NCBI GenBank assembly: GCA_019309685.1
Contig: JAFDFT010000009.1
Location: 1 to 16,240, forward strand
Reading direction: 5' to 3'
Origin: Deltaproteobacteria bacterium
Lineage (GTDB): Bacteria > Desulfobacterota > Desulfobacteria > Desulfobacterales > JAABPS01
DNA length: 16,240 nucleotides
Shown here: positions 7,341 to 14,852 of the stretch, one piece after another
How positions within the stretch are numbered: position 1 is the stretch's first letter
Layout of the letters: every line of letters begins with the position of its first letter
Notes under the pieces: generated by a model
What the model was told of the DNA's origin: nothing
Seen by the model: the letters and a program-made list of their open reading frames with translations, nothing else
Database searches by the model: none
Translations under genes and position numbers: made by a program

Positions 7341-9866
7341 TTACTCATTTCTTGATTGGAAACCCTCTATTTTTTTATTACCTATAATCTCCAGGCCTTT
7401 TTGTATAACATTTGCCATTTCTTTTGCTGTTTGAAACCGTTTGTCTGGCGCTTTCTGAAGTGCTTTGTTTATAATTTTAGAAGCAATTTCAGGAAGTTCA
7501 GGCCTTATTTTACACACATCAACTGGTTTTGATTTGGTAATCTTATATGTTATTGTGGCAAGGTCTTTTCCCTCAAATGGATAATGCCCTGTAAGCAACT
7601 GGTAAAACGTTACACCAAGACTAAAAACATCTGATCTCCCATCAATTTTCGAAGATCTCAACTGTTCGGGCGACATATAAGACGGACTGCCAAGAATGAT
7701 ATCAGATCGTGTTTGACTTGAGTCCATCATTCTGGCAATTCCAAAATCAGTTACTTTAATTATGTTTAACTTCTTATTATAGATAATATTTCCGGGCTTT
7801 ATATCCCGATGAATAACATTTTGATCATGAGCATAATTCAGGGCTTCTGCTACTTGAGCCGTAATGTGAAAAACAACGGGTACAGGAAGCAAACTGCTCT
7901 TTTTTGCAAAGGTATTTAAGTCCTTGCCTGGGATATAATCCATTGCGATAAAAGCGATTTCATCTTCTTCTCCAACGTCATACACCATAACAAGATTGGG
8001 GTGATTCAGCATTCCGATTGTTTTTGCTTCTTGAAAAAACCTTACTTTGGCTTTTTCCAGGTCACCTTCAATAAGTCTTGAAAAATCGAGGGTCTTAATG
8101 GCAAGACTGCGTCCTATTTTGGGATCTTTTCCGAGATAAACTATACCCATGGCCCCGCGGCCCAGTTCTTTTTCAATCTCATATCTCCCAAGAACGAGCC
8201 TATTAATTTCAATGTGAGGTATTTCAAGTGTTTCATGAGAATCATTCTCAGAGGTTTTTTTCTTAATCTTGCCACGCATAAAATCGGATAAATGTTTCAT
8301 CCGATCAGCCGCGTCTTTGAATCCGGCCATTGTGTCAACAATATAGCTAAATACGGATATTGCCTTGTTAAACTGATTCCTTCTTTGAAATTCAATACCA
8401 ATATTATAAATAACATCTATCACTACTTCAGATATCTCACACTGCCGTAGTGTCATAAAAGACTGATCAAACTGCCTGTTTTCAAATTGAATTTCTCCAA
8501 GCCTAATAAGCGCATTATCTTTTTCGATATTCAGTTTATTAATACGATTTTTATAAAAGTTTTTAGAAATAAATAAAATACTGCAGCCAAGAAAAAATAT
8601 TAAAGAAACAGTTAAAGGTGCCCAAATTTTCAATGTCACCAACAATGTGAGCTGACTAAATATAATCACGAAAACAGTTCCGGTACTCACGAGTATATCA
8701 GTGGGCGATTGAAGCTTTGGGAAAATATATATGAAGGAAAAAAGCAATAAAATGATCAGTATTTTTTCTGCAAATATTGCCCAGTTGGGCGTAAACGCAA
8801 CAAAACCTGATCTCAGACTGAGTAAGGTGGAAGCAGTGTTATCCAAAACACGATCTTTGTCCTTTCCAATAAGAATAATCTTATCCTTAAGGAAATATAG
8901 ATTTTTACTGGAAAGAATTTCACTCAAGGAAAATTGCTGAATTTTTGTATTTGTTTTTGTAAATAAGGGGACTACCCTTCCACCATTGCCAGTTTGAATC
9001 TTATTAAATTCAAACTGCAAATCATTTCCGATATTCCATTTGGGCAAACGGCTGGCTGCCAGTTTAGCATAAAGCATTGTCGTTAAATCGGGTATAGTTC
9101 TGTTTTTTAAATTCCAAATCAATGGATGTGAAATATCAAGATATTCACGATTAAATACTGGCAAAATCTCATAGTTTTTCATATAGGGTGAAAATGGAAT
9201 TGAAGAAGATACAAGAACCGGTGTTCGAGAGGGCATGTCGTATCCAGCTAATATGTTGACTGATTTTATTATACTCGCATATTTTTTAGTTTCGCGGTAA
9301 TTGATACGAATTTCCGGAGAATTGATGTCAAAGCTGCTGTAGCTCCCTTTCATCTGGTTAGATAACTCAAATGGGATCATTCCAATATATATATTATTTT
9401 TTCGGACGGTATCTGCCAGGCTTCCATTGAATCCATCATAATCATTTGAAAGATTTTTGCGCATCCGTGCCGCAGTTCTGGTTTTGCCTTTTAAAAATTG
9501 CAGTGATATTTTTACGTAAAGATCCTTGACGATCGATTGAGGTAGCTCTTCCAGAATAATGGCCATTGCAGATGGGTTGTAACTGTTTAGCCTGTATAGA
9601 AATTTATTAAAATAAGGGACTGAGGCAGGGTTTTCTATCAGGCTTTTAATTAAGTTTTGCGGTAAATGTATAATTAATACCTCATCTTCAGTGTCCGGTG
9701 CTGACATAAGATGGGATCCAATTTTAAAAATCTGAACATTCATTGCCCGTACAAAAGGAATTTTAGTTGGAAAAACAAGCGTAAAAAACGCGAATACAAT
9801 AATAAAAACACGAATGTTAAAAACGGTCAAAAACAATATCTTAAACTGATTTAATTTATTTTTCAT
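7341..9866 (-). CDS. Membrane Ser/Thr protein kinase with CHASE2-like sensor and TPR-like linker
   Basis: This 841-residue protein has the order: N-terminal membrane segment (about 12-33), a large extracytoplasmic region with CHASE2-like features such as KDKIILIGK (327-335), a cluster of hydrophobic segments (about 364-384, 389-412, 414-434), a TPR-like helical linker (about 450-525), and a C-terminal Hanks-type kinase (about 560-825). The kinase is complete: glycine loop LGRGAMGIVY (568-577), Lys591 in LAIKTL, helix-C Glu613, catalytic loop HRDIKPGN (686-693) with Asp688, DFG (707-709), and activation-end SYMSPEQ (729-735). It should phosphorylate Ser/Thr targets in the cytoplasm in response to a periplasmic signal; the signal and targets are unknown. 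CHASE2 assignment is moderate because the outer domain is divergent. It follows the aminotransferase by 76 bases and precedes the aldolase by 158. The ribosome binding site is weak. Confidence 0.9.
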   Translation of the reverse strand: MKNKLNQFKILFLTVFNIRVFIIVFAFFTLVFPTKIPFVRAMNVQIFKIGSHLMSAPDTEDEVLIIHLPQNLIKSLIENPASVPYFNKFLYRLNSYNPSAMAIILEELPQSIVKDLYVKISLQFLKGKTRTAARMRKNLSNDYDGFNGSLADTVRKNNIYIGMIPFELSNQMKGSYSSFDINSPEIRINYRETKKYASIIKSVNILAGYDMPSRTPVLVSSSIPFSPYMKNYEILPVFNREYLDISHPLIWNLKNRTIPDLTTMLYAKLAASRLPKWNIGNDLQFEFNKIQTGNGGRVVPLFTKTNTKIQQFSLSEILSSKNLYFLKDKIILIGKDKDRVLDNTASTLLSLRSGFVAFTPNWAIFAEKILIILLLFSFIYIFPKLQSPTDILVSTGTVFVIIFSQLTLLVTLKIWAPLTVSLIFFLGCSILFISKNFYKNRINKLNIEKDNALIRLGEIQFENRQFDQSFMTLRQCEISEVVIDVIYNIGIEFQRRNQFNKAISVFSYIVDTMAGFKDAADRMKHLSDFMRGKIKKKTSENDSHETLEIPHIEINRLVLGRYEIEKELGRGAMGIVYLGKDPKIGRSLAIKTLDFSRLIEGDLEKAKVRFFQEAKTIGMLNHPNLVMVYDVGEEDEIAFIAMDYIPGKDLNTFAKKSSLLPVPVVFHITAQVAEALNYAHDQNVIHRDIKPGNIIYNKKLNIIKVTDFGIARMMDSSQTRSDIILGSPSYMSPEQLRSSKIDGRSDVFSLGVTFYQLLTGHYPFEGKDLATITYKITKSKPVDVCKIRPELPEIASKIINKALQKAPDKRFQTAKEMANVIQKGLEIIGNKKIEGFQSRNE

Positions 9867-9942
9867 TTTGCCGTCTTTTCATCTTTCGTGATAACAGTCT
9901 CATTGGAAAAATATAAATTTGGTTCATAAGTCTTACAAAATA

Positions 9943-11142
9943 TTACTTGTCATTTGTTATGTTTGTTTGCATAGCACTTTCTAAAATAGATAAACCTTCC
10001 TCAACTTCCTCTTGTTTTATGTTTAATGCAGGAAAGATCCGTATAATATTTCCCTGAGTCAAATTGACAAATAATCCATTTTTAATACAATCAGAATATA
10101 TAGCTGCTGCCATATCAGGTGTTTTGAAGATCAAAGCAATCAGTAAACCTTTACCACGTATATCAGTGATATGCTCAGAGTATTTAGCTCTTATTTTATT
10201 TATCCTGTCAATAATAATGTTACCCATGGATATAACGTTTTTATCGACCTTTTTTTCGATAAGATAATTAATCACAGCATACGACACCGCACATCCTAAG
10301 GGATTTCCGCAATACGTGCCACCATGATCACCCGTCTCAATTTTTCCCGCAACCTCACTTGAAACCGCTAAAGCCCCGAACGGAAATCCGCCGGCAATAC
10401 CTTTGGCCATGGTCATAAAATCGACTTTTACATTTTGATCCTTAATGGCAAACATCTTTCCAGTTCTGCAAAAACCGGTTTGAATTTCATCAATAATCAA
10501 ATAGGCTCCAAATTTTACGCATAATTTCGAAACCTTTTCCAGGTAATCTCTCGATGGAATGATGACACCCCCCTCACCTTGGATCGGCTCAAGAATGACT
10601 GCTGCCACGGTTTCTCTCATCATCCTTTCCATTTCACCAATATCATCGTATGGGACAAAAATATAATTGGGCATTAAAGGGTTGAATTTAATTCGATGTT
10701 TTGCCTGGCCCGTAGCGGAAGCGGTGCTGATGGTTCTGCCGTGAAAGCCCATAACCGTTGAGATAATATCTGTTCGGCCCGATACTTTTCTGGCGAGTTT
10801 AATTGCCGCATCATTTGATTCTGCACCACTGTTAGTGAAAAATACATGATCTAAGCCGTCAGGAAGTATTTCAGCTAAAAGTGAAAGCAGCCTGGCTCGT
10901 ATAGGTGAGTAGGTTAATCCTGAACTGGGGTTCTGAATTATTTTTTTACTTTGCTTTAAAATAGCATCTGTAATTACAGGGTTAGCGTGTCCAATACAGG
11001 TAACGCCCCACCCTGAAGTAAAATCAATAAACTTATTCCCATGTTCATCCCATACATATACCCCCATTCCCTTTTCAATTACCACAGGGATTTTATTAAA
11101 AAAAGGAATAGAATATTTTGTTTCTATTGAAATTGTTTCCAT
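9943..11142 (-). CDS. Class III PLP-dependent aminotransferase (ArgD/GABA-transaminase-like)
   Basis: This 399-residue protein is a full-length fold-type I, class III aminotransferase. It shows the cofactor phosphate motif NSGAES (104-109), GFHGRTIS (132-139), EPIQGEGGV (185-193), the PLP pyridine-binding Asp218 in IIDEIQTGF, PLP Schiff-base Lys247 in TMAKGIAGGFPFGA, and GGTYCGNPLG (274-283). Family members move amino groups from omega-amino donors such as acetylornithine, 4-aminobutyrate, ornithine or lysine to 2-oxoglutarate. The length and FHGRT motif are closest to acetylornithine transaminase, but no arginine genes are nearby, so I leave the substrate open. It begins the second transcription block, after the terminator at 11326-11360, with a plausible promoter at 11235-11264. 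No strong ribosome binding site precedes the ATG; the start is chosen because the N-terminus begins at the normal family position. Confidence 0.88.
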   Translation of the reverse strand: METISIETKYSIPFFNKIPVVIEKGMGVYVWDEHGNKFIDFTSGWGVTCIGHANPVITDAILKQSKKIIQNPSSGLTYSPIRARLLSLLAEILPDGLDHVFFTNSGAESNDAAIKLARKVSGRTDIISTVMGFHGRTISTASATGQAKHRIKFNPLMPNYIFVPYDDIGEMERMMRETVAAVILEPIQGEGGVIIPSRDYLEKVSKLCVKFGAYLIIDEIQTGFCRTGKMFAIKDQNVKVDFMTMAKGIAGGFPFGALAVSSEVAGKIETGDHGGTYCGNPLGCAVSYAVINYLIEKKVDKNVISMGNIIIDRINKIRAKYSEHITDIRGKGLLIALIFKTPDMAAAIYSDCIKNGLFVNLTQGNIIRIFPALNIKQEEVEEGLSILESAMQTNITNDK

Positions 11143-11234
11143 TGATTACTTCGGGTTGTTTTTATATATTAGGTTATTTTTCCACTGCCTTGTATATTTC
11201 TTCAGAAGCAAGTTTTGCCTATCGTAATAAAATT

Positions 11235-11264
11235 ATTGTACATAATCCTGGATCACCCGGACAA
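11235..11264 (-). promoter_or_regulatory. Possible sigma-70 promoter for the aminotransferase-kinase-aldolase block
   Basis: On the minus strand TTGTCC (11259-11264) and TACAAT (11235-11240) are 18 bases apart, matching the -35 and -10 consensus at 4 and 5 of 6 positions. It lies about 90 bases before the aminotransferase ATG and just past the terminator that closes the preceding block, which is where a new promoter is needed. Confidence 0.45.
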
Positions 11265-11325
11265 GCCGTGTAATGACTGCTGTGAACATCATTCTTTATT
11301 CATTGAGATAATGCGCAACATCCAT

Positions 11326-11360
11326 AAAAAATCCGGGCCCCTTTGGGACCCGGATTTTTT
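11326..11360. terminator. Strong bidirectional Rho-independent terminator after the AOR gene
   Basis: AAAAAATCCGGG (11326-11337) is complementary to CCCGGATTTTTT (11349-11360), and the stem extends inward through a G-T wobble and three more GC pairs to a three-base loop. A-runs on one side and T-runs on the other give a GC-rich hairpin followed by a T-tract on either strand. It begins 18 bases after the aldehyde oxidoreductase stop codon. It should end the recC/alcohol dehydrogenase/oxidoreductase transcript and so separate it from the recB-recD side. Confidence 0.9.
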
Positions 11361-11377
11361 CATTTATATTGAGTACA

Positions 11378-13210
11378 TCAATGATACAGATCTTTTGCTG
11401 CCTGATCCAGGCCAAGCTCAATCAGTTTTTCCTTTAAAGGCTTTCCTGTTTCCCAGTCCCATTTTCGATGCTCATAATATTCTTTGAGCATAAACTCCAT
11501 ATCCAGTAACACACCGTCAGTACTTCCTTCATTCAGTACTTCAAGGCATATCTTAGGGAGTTTATCATCCTTTCTAGTAACGCCAAGCTTGTTACTTATT
11601 GCCCGTTTGATGTTAATAGATCGGTCACCTGTTTTGAGGAGTTCTTCCGGAGTTACATCCCATCCCGTAATTGCATTTAGCATTTGGCAAATTTGTGTAA
11701 CGCTTAGAGCTGCGAATTTGCACAAAGTGAATGCATCAAATAAATCCTTAAAACTTTGATACTTTGCAGCATTCACAGCTTTACCTTCATGAGAAAGCCT
11801 ATTAGAGGGCAAGACATCATATTCAAGAACAAAACTGCCAAGATCAATATTATAATAATCTCCTTTTAAGTGACATGCGCCCCGAGGCCCTGTGGCGTAA
11901 GAGACTGCCTCTCCATGAAATGCACGCCCATCATGCATCGGCATTTCAAGTCCTTTGACTTGTGCTGCTTCGCCGTCGTCTCGCCCGAATTCTCTGGCCA
12001 TTGCAAGCGTGCCCTTTGAAAGGATTTTACCGATTCCTTTCTGGCCAATGATCATTTTAACCAGTTTAACAATTGTTTTACCATCACCCCATTTTATTTC
12101 CATACCGGCTTTTCTCTTAGTCAGTACACGTTTTTCGTAAAGATACATGGCGTAAGCAATAGATACGCCGGTTGAAATTGTATCGATTCCGTGAAGGTTA
12201 CACAAATGATTCGCCTCTATGATAGAATCATAATCCGTGTTCATGCATAAAGGACCAAACGCGGCAACCGTTTCATATTCAGGTCCATCCACTGTATCGA
12301 TTTTTTTGCTGAAATTTTTAACGATTCTACCGCATCCAATCGGGCATCCGCGACAGGCATAATTCTCGACTTCATAGTTACTTCTTAATGCCTGTCCTGA
12401 AACTTTTTGCGCAGGGAACACATTTTTCTGAAAATATTTGGCTGGAACATCTCCAAGAGTCATTCCCATATCCATGTACATGAGTGTGCCATATTCCTTG
12501 AAAGCAACGGAAATAAAGTTCCCATTAATCGTGGCGATTCCCTCTTTTGCGAGCTCATTCACCCTTTTACTATCAGCCTGATCAGGCCTTTTGTTTCCTG
12601 CTACAGCTACTGCTTTGAGTTTTTTTGAACCCATTAGAGCACCGAGTCCGCATCGTCCTGCAGCCCTGCCCTCGTCGTTCATAATTCCGGCTTGTTTCAC
12701 CTTTTTTTCACCGGATGACCCGATGCAGGCCACACTCAATCCTTTCTCCCCATATTCCTCTTTTATGGCGGTTTGGGTTTTGTAGCTATCCTTTCCCCAC
12801 AGGTGCTTGGCATCCAGTATTTTAGCTTCGCCTTTGTCTATAAGAAGATAGACCGGACTTTTTGCCTTTCCTGTAATAAAAATACCGTCATACCCGGAAC
12901 CTTTAAGACGGAACGGAAATGTCCCTCCGCTGGTTGCCTCTCCCCAGTAACCGGTAAGCGGAGATATGCCCGCAACTGCGTAACGGCTTACCATGGGAAG
13001 AGAAGTGCCAGTGAAAGGGCCTGTTGCGAAAACAAGTGGACTTTCCGGCCCTAATGGATCCATTCCTTTTTCAACATGATCATAAATCAATTTTGCTGCA
13101 AGTGTAGCTCCGCCGATAAATTTCTTTGCATCTTCTTCTGACAGAGGCATGTCTTGTGTTGTCATCTCGTTTAAATCAACTCTTAGAAAGCGTCCATGAT
13201 AACCTTTCAT
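11378..13210 (-). CDS. aor: Tungsten/molybdenum aldehyde:ferredoxin oxidoreductase
   Basis: From the ATG at 13210 this is a 610-residue AOR-family enzyme, which oxidises aldehydes to acids with ferredoxin, or runs in reverse, using a bis-pterin tungsten (or molybdenum) centre and a 4Fe-4S cluster. The cluster ligands are Cys286, Cys289 and Cys293 in CRGCPIGC and Cys497 in DAFTLCKF, close to the Pyrococcus AOR spacing. N-terminal pterin-binding features include GRFLRVDL near the start and ATSGGTFPF with GSGYDGIFITGKA (about 92-116); ATGPRGACHLKGD (about 439-451) is also typical. A GTG nine bases upstream is also in frame, but an ideal AAGGAGG lies 8 bases before the ATG, so I choose the ATG. 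The ribosome binding site overlaps the stop codon of the alcohol dehydrogenase gene, indicating translational coupling. No AorA-like ferredoxin subunit is adjacent. The substrate cannot be told from sequence. Confidence 0.93.
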   Translation of the reverse strand: MKGYHGRFLRVDLNEMTTQDMPLSEEDAKKFIGGATLAAKLIYDHVEKGMDPLGPESPLVFATGPFTGTSLPMVSRYAVAGISPLTGYWGEATSGGTFPFRLKGSGYDGIFITGKAKSPVYLLIDKGEAKILDAKHLWGKDSYKTQTAIKEEYGEKGLSVACIGSSGEKKVKQAGIMNDEGRAAGRCGLGALMGSKKLKAVAVAGNKRPDQADSKRVNELAKEGIATINGNFISVAFKEYGTLMYMDMGMTLGDVPAKYFQKNVFPAQKVSGQALRSNYEVENYACRGCPIGCGRIVKNFSKKIDTVDGPEYETVAAFGPLCMNTDYDSIIEANHLCNLHGIDTISTGVSIAYAMYLYEKRVLTKRKAGMEIKWGDGKTIVKLVKMIIGQKGIGKILSKGTLAMAREFGRDDGEAAQVKGLEMPMHDGRAFHGEAVSYATGPRGACHLKGDYYNIDLGSFVLEYDVLPSNRLSHEGKAVNAAKYQSFKDLFDAFTLCKFAALSVTQICQMLNAITGWDVTPEELLKTGDRSINIKRAISNKLGVTRKDDKLPKICLEVLNEGSTDGVLLDMEFMLKEYYEHRKWDWETGKPLKEKLIELGLDQAAKDLYH

Positions 13211-13218
13211 TTTATTCA

Positions 13219-13225
13219 CCTCCTT
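13219..13225 (-). promoter_or_regulatory. Ribosome binding site of the AOR gene, overlapping the upstream stop codon
   Basis: The minus-strand string TAAAGGAGGTG contains both the stop codon of the alcohol dehydrogenase gene and the consensus AAGGAGG of the next gene, 8 bases before its ATG. Ribosomes terminating on the first gene are placed to initiate on the second. It also argues against the in-frame GTG at 13219 as start, since that codon lies next to the site itself. Confidence 0.85.
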
Positions 13226-14493
13226 TAGAAGTCTATGTCTTTTCCTTCGTAAGCGTACCTCAGGATTTTTTCACATTGATCTTTTGTTATGGGCCGGGGA
13301 GTGAAAAAGGTGTCTATATCCTCAATCGAATACAGAATAAGCTTTTCCATGTTGTTCTCAAACGCTTTTTTCTCAATCCCCAGGTCTTTTAAATTAAATG
13401 GCACATCAAGTGTTTTGAACAGCTCTTTTACTTTTTTTATTAGTTTGTTAAAACGTTCTTTGTCGGTTTTTCCGTCAATTTTAAGCGCATGGCAAATTTC
13501 CAGGTAGCTGTCAGAGACTTCCTTATAAAATTGGAATACATAAGGGATGAAAATCCCTACTGCCAATCCATGATGTATGTCGAAAATAGAGCCTATAGAA
13601 TGTCCGAAACTGTGTGTCAATGCAGCTCCACTATTACCAAATCCAATTCCTGCAATACTCGATGCCATAAGCATTCGATGTCTCGCTTCCCGATCATTTC
13701 CATTGCGGTATGCACGGGGTAGGTATTTGAATACCATTTTAATGGCTGCAATACTTATCGCTTCTGTAAGTTCATTAGACGTAGGGGTCATAACAGAATC
13801 CATGGCATGGGCGAGTACATCGAGTCCTGTTCCTACAGTAAGCTTGGGCGGCATTGTCATTGTAAATTCAGGACAAAGAATCGCATAGTTAGGAAGCAGA
13901 TCACCATTTGCAAGCGGAATCTTTCGATCCGTCTTCGTATCGTGTACCACAGAAACACCGGTACATTCAGATCCAGTCCCGCTCGTTGTGGGCACAGCAA
14001 CGAAAATCGCCTTCTTTTTGAGGCCAAATGGTTGAAGTGGACTTAACGTACCTAAATCTTCCACATCCGGCCTTTCATAATGAATCCAGGCTGCCTTCGC
14101 ACCATCCATTACAGACCCGCCGCCTACTGCGACAATAATATCCGGTTCGAATGTTGTCATTGCTTCACCGCATTCACGCACATTTTCCATAGGAGCTTCC
14201 GGTAAAATATTGCTGAAGGTTTCAGTTGTGAATCCATTCATTTCAAAATTGCCGGAAACTTTGGGCGCAAATCGGTTACTAAATTCATCCGTAACGATAA
14301 AGGCTCTCTTTTTTTGGCAATTGTTCGCTATCATCTCAACCGGTGATGGTAAAATCCCTGGTCCGGCCGGAAAAACATTAGAACCGATGAACATTTGAGG
14401 TGTATTAAACGCTGTAGTCAATCCACCGATAGCGCTTGCCGTTGCCAGCGGTAGAAGTCCTTTAATACCTTCGTCTTGAAACCAGTACGTCAT
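13225..14493 (-). CDS. Iron-containing (type III) alcohol dehydrogenase
   Basis: This 422-residue protein is a group III metal-dependent alcohol dehydrogenase, which interconverts alcohols and aldehydes with NAD(P)H in the cytoplasm. The nucleotide site is marked by AVGGGSVMDGAKA (122-134) and PTTSGTGSE (168-176). The iron ligands are Asp225 and His229 in GLDVLAHA, His294 in THSFGHS, and His308 in IHHGLAVG, all present. It is somewhat longer than the common 380-390 residues because about 30 residues (TTAFNTPQMFIG marks the end) precede the usual first strand. A strong AAAGGAGGG lies 7 bases before the ATG and supports this start. It is directly coupled to the aldehyde oxidoreductase gene, so the pair likely works as an alcohol-aldehyde-acid module, passing the reactive aldehyde between them. 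Whether it runs toward alcohol oxidation or acid reduction is not shown by the sequence. Confidence 0.94.
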   Translation of the reverse strand: MTYWFQDEGIKGLLPLATASAIGGLTTAFNTPQMFIGSNVFPAGPGILPSPVEMIANNCQKKRAFIVTDEFSNRFAPKVSGNFEMNGFTTETFSNILPEAPMENVRECGEAMTTFEPDIIVAVGGGSVMDGAKAAWIHYERPDVEDLGTLSPLQPFGLKKKAIFVAVPTTSGTGSECTGVSVVHDTKTDRKIPLANGDLLPNYAILCPEFTMTMPPKLTVGTGLDVLAHAMDSVMTPTSNELTEAISIAAIKMVFKYLPRAYRNGNDREARHRMLMASSIAGIGFGNSGAALTHSFGHSIGSIFDIHHGLAVGIFIPYVFQFYKEVSDSYLEICHALKIDGKTDKERFNKLIKKVKELFKTLDVPFNLKDLGIEKKAFENNMEKLILYSIEDIDTFFTPRPITKDQCEKILRYAYEGKDIDF

Positions 14494-14500
14494 TTTATTT

Positions 14501-14509
14501 CCCTCCTTT
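14501..14509 (-). promoter_or_regulatory. Ribosome binding site of the alcohol dehydrogenase gene
   Basis: AAAGGAGGG on the minus strand, 7 bases before the ATG at 14493, fixes the start of the longer-than-usual N-terminus. Confidence 0.85.
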
Positions 14510-14655
14510 CATTTGTCTTTTTAGACCTTTCCCCAATTTTATCTGAAGAAAGGAATTTGAGCAGTTAAAGGTTAATGGGGAATTCCGTGAGTCTTTATAT
14601 GGAATCAATGCTTTTGCAGATAATGCCTTGTTTATTATCTGAAGTAAATACTTAA

Positions 14656-14683
14656 TTTATATTAAATAATTATTCTTATGCAA
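14656..14683 (-). promoter_or_regulatory. Weak promoter candidate for the alcohol dehydrogenase-AOR pair
   Basis: Minus-strand TTGCAT (14678-14683) and TATAAA (14656-14661) are 16 bases apart in very AT-rich DNA. The -35 matches poorly (3 of 6), so this is only a candidate. It would place transcription initiation about 160 bases before the ATG. Confidence 0.25.
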
Positions 14684-14684
14684 A

Positions 14685-14821
14685 TTAGTTATCCGGTAAT
14701 AATACTCCAGGATTCATAATATTATCAGGATCCAATGGACGTTTGAGTAAACCTGAAATAGTTGCCCTGATTCGCCAAATTCAGCAATCAATTTTGTGAT
14801 AATTGTCTGCTTTATGTTCAT
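14685..14821 (-). pseudogene. Remnant of an FAD-linked oxidase (GlcD-like), internally deleted
   Basis: Two short pieces of an apparent FAD-linked oxidase (GlcD/D-lactate dehydrogenase-like) are joined. The 3' end, in one frame, reads LLKRPLDPDNIMNPGVLLPD then stop at 14685, an excellent match to the C-terminal signature of the family (typically KRALDPNNILNPG). The 5' end, in another frame, begins at an ATG at 14821 with MNIKQTIITKLIAEFGES, which looks like a typical family N-terminus, preceded by a plausible GAGG site. A normal gene would be about 1.4 kb; only 137 bases remain, so most of the coding region is gone and the frame is lost. The C-terminal match is the firm part; the N-terminal match is weaker. 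It follows the recC stop by 31 bases and precedes the alcohol dehydrogenase gene, so it may once have been a redox partner in that operon. Confidence 0.55.
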
Positions 14822-14852
14822 CTATGTAGCCTCATATTATTTTATGCTATAT

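Larger units (their letters stand above)
14494..14684. other. Leader region of the alcohol dehydrogenase gene
   Basis: This 191-base stretch between the oxidase remnant and the alcohol dehydrogenase start has no coding similarity I recognise. Apart from the ribosome binding site and a weak promoter-like pair near its upstream end, nothing stands out; no terminator or sigma-54 type GG-N10-GC element was found. Confidence 0.55.

Noticed and set aside
9877..9924. Fifteen-codon mini-ORF (ATG AGA CTG ...) before the kinase start region
   Set aside because: No ribosome binding site and no similarity; it could be a leader peptide but nothing supports it.
11215..11377. Cysteine- and histidine-rich plus-strand reading frame across the terminator
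   Set aside because: It runs through the terminator hairpin and into antisense AOR sequence, so the metal-binding look is coincidental.
11866..12048. Minus-strand 60-residue ORF inside the AOR gene
   Set aside because: It is an out-of-frame shadow of a strongly conserved gene, with no similarity or ribosome binding site.
13577..13888. Plus-strand ORF of about 100 residues opposite the alcohol dehydrogenase gene
   Set aside because: Antisense to conserved coding sequence; composition is a by-product of the real frame. The same applies to the other plus-strand ORFs opposite recB, recD and AOR.
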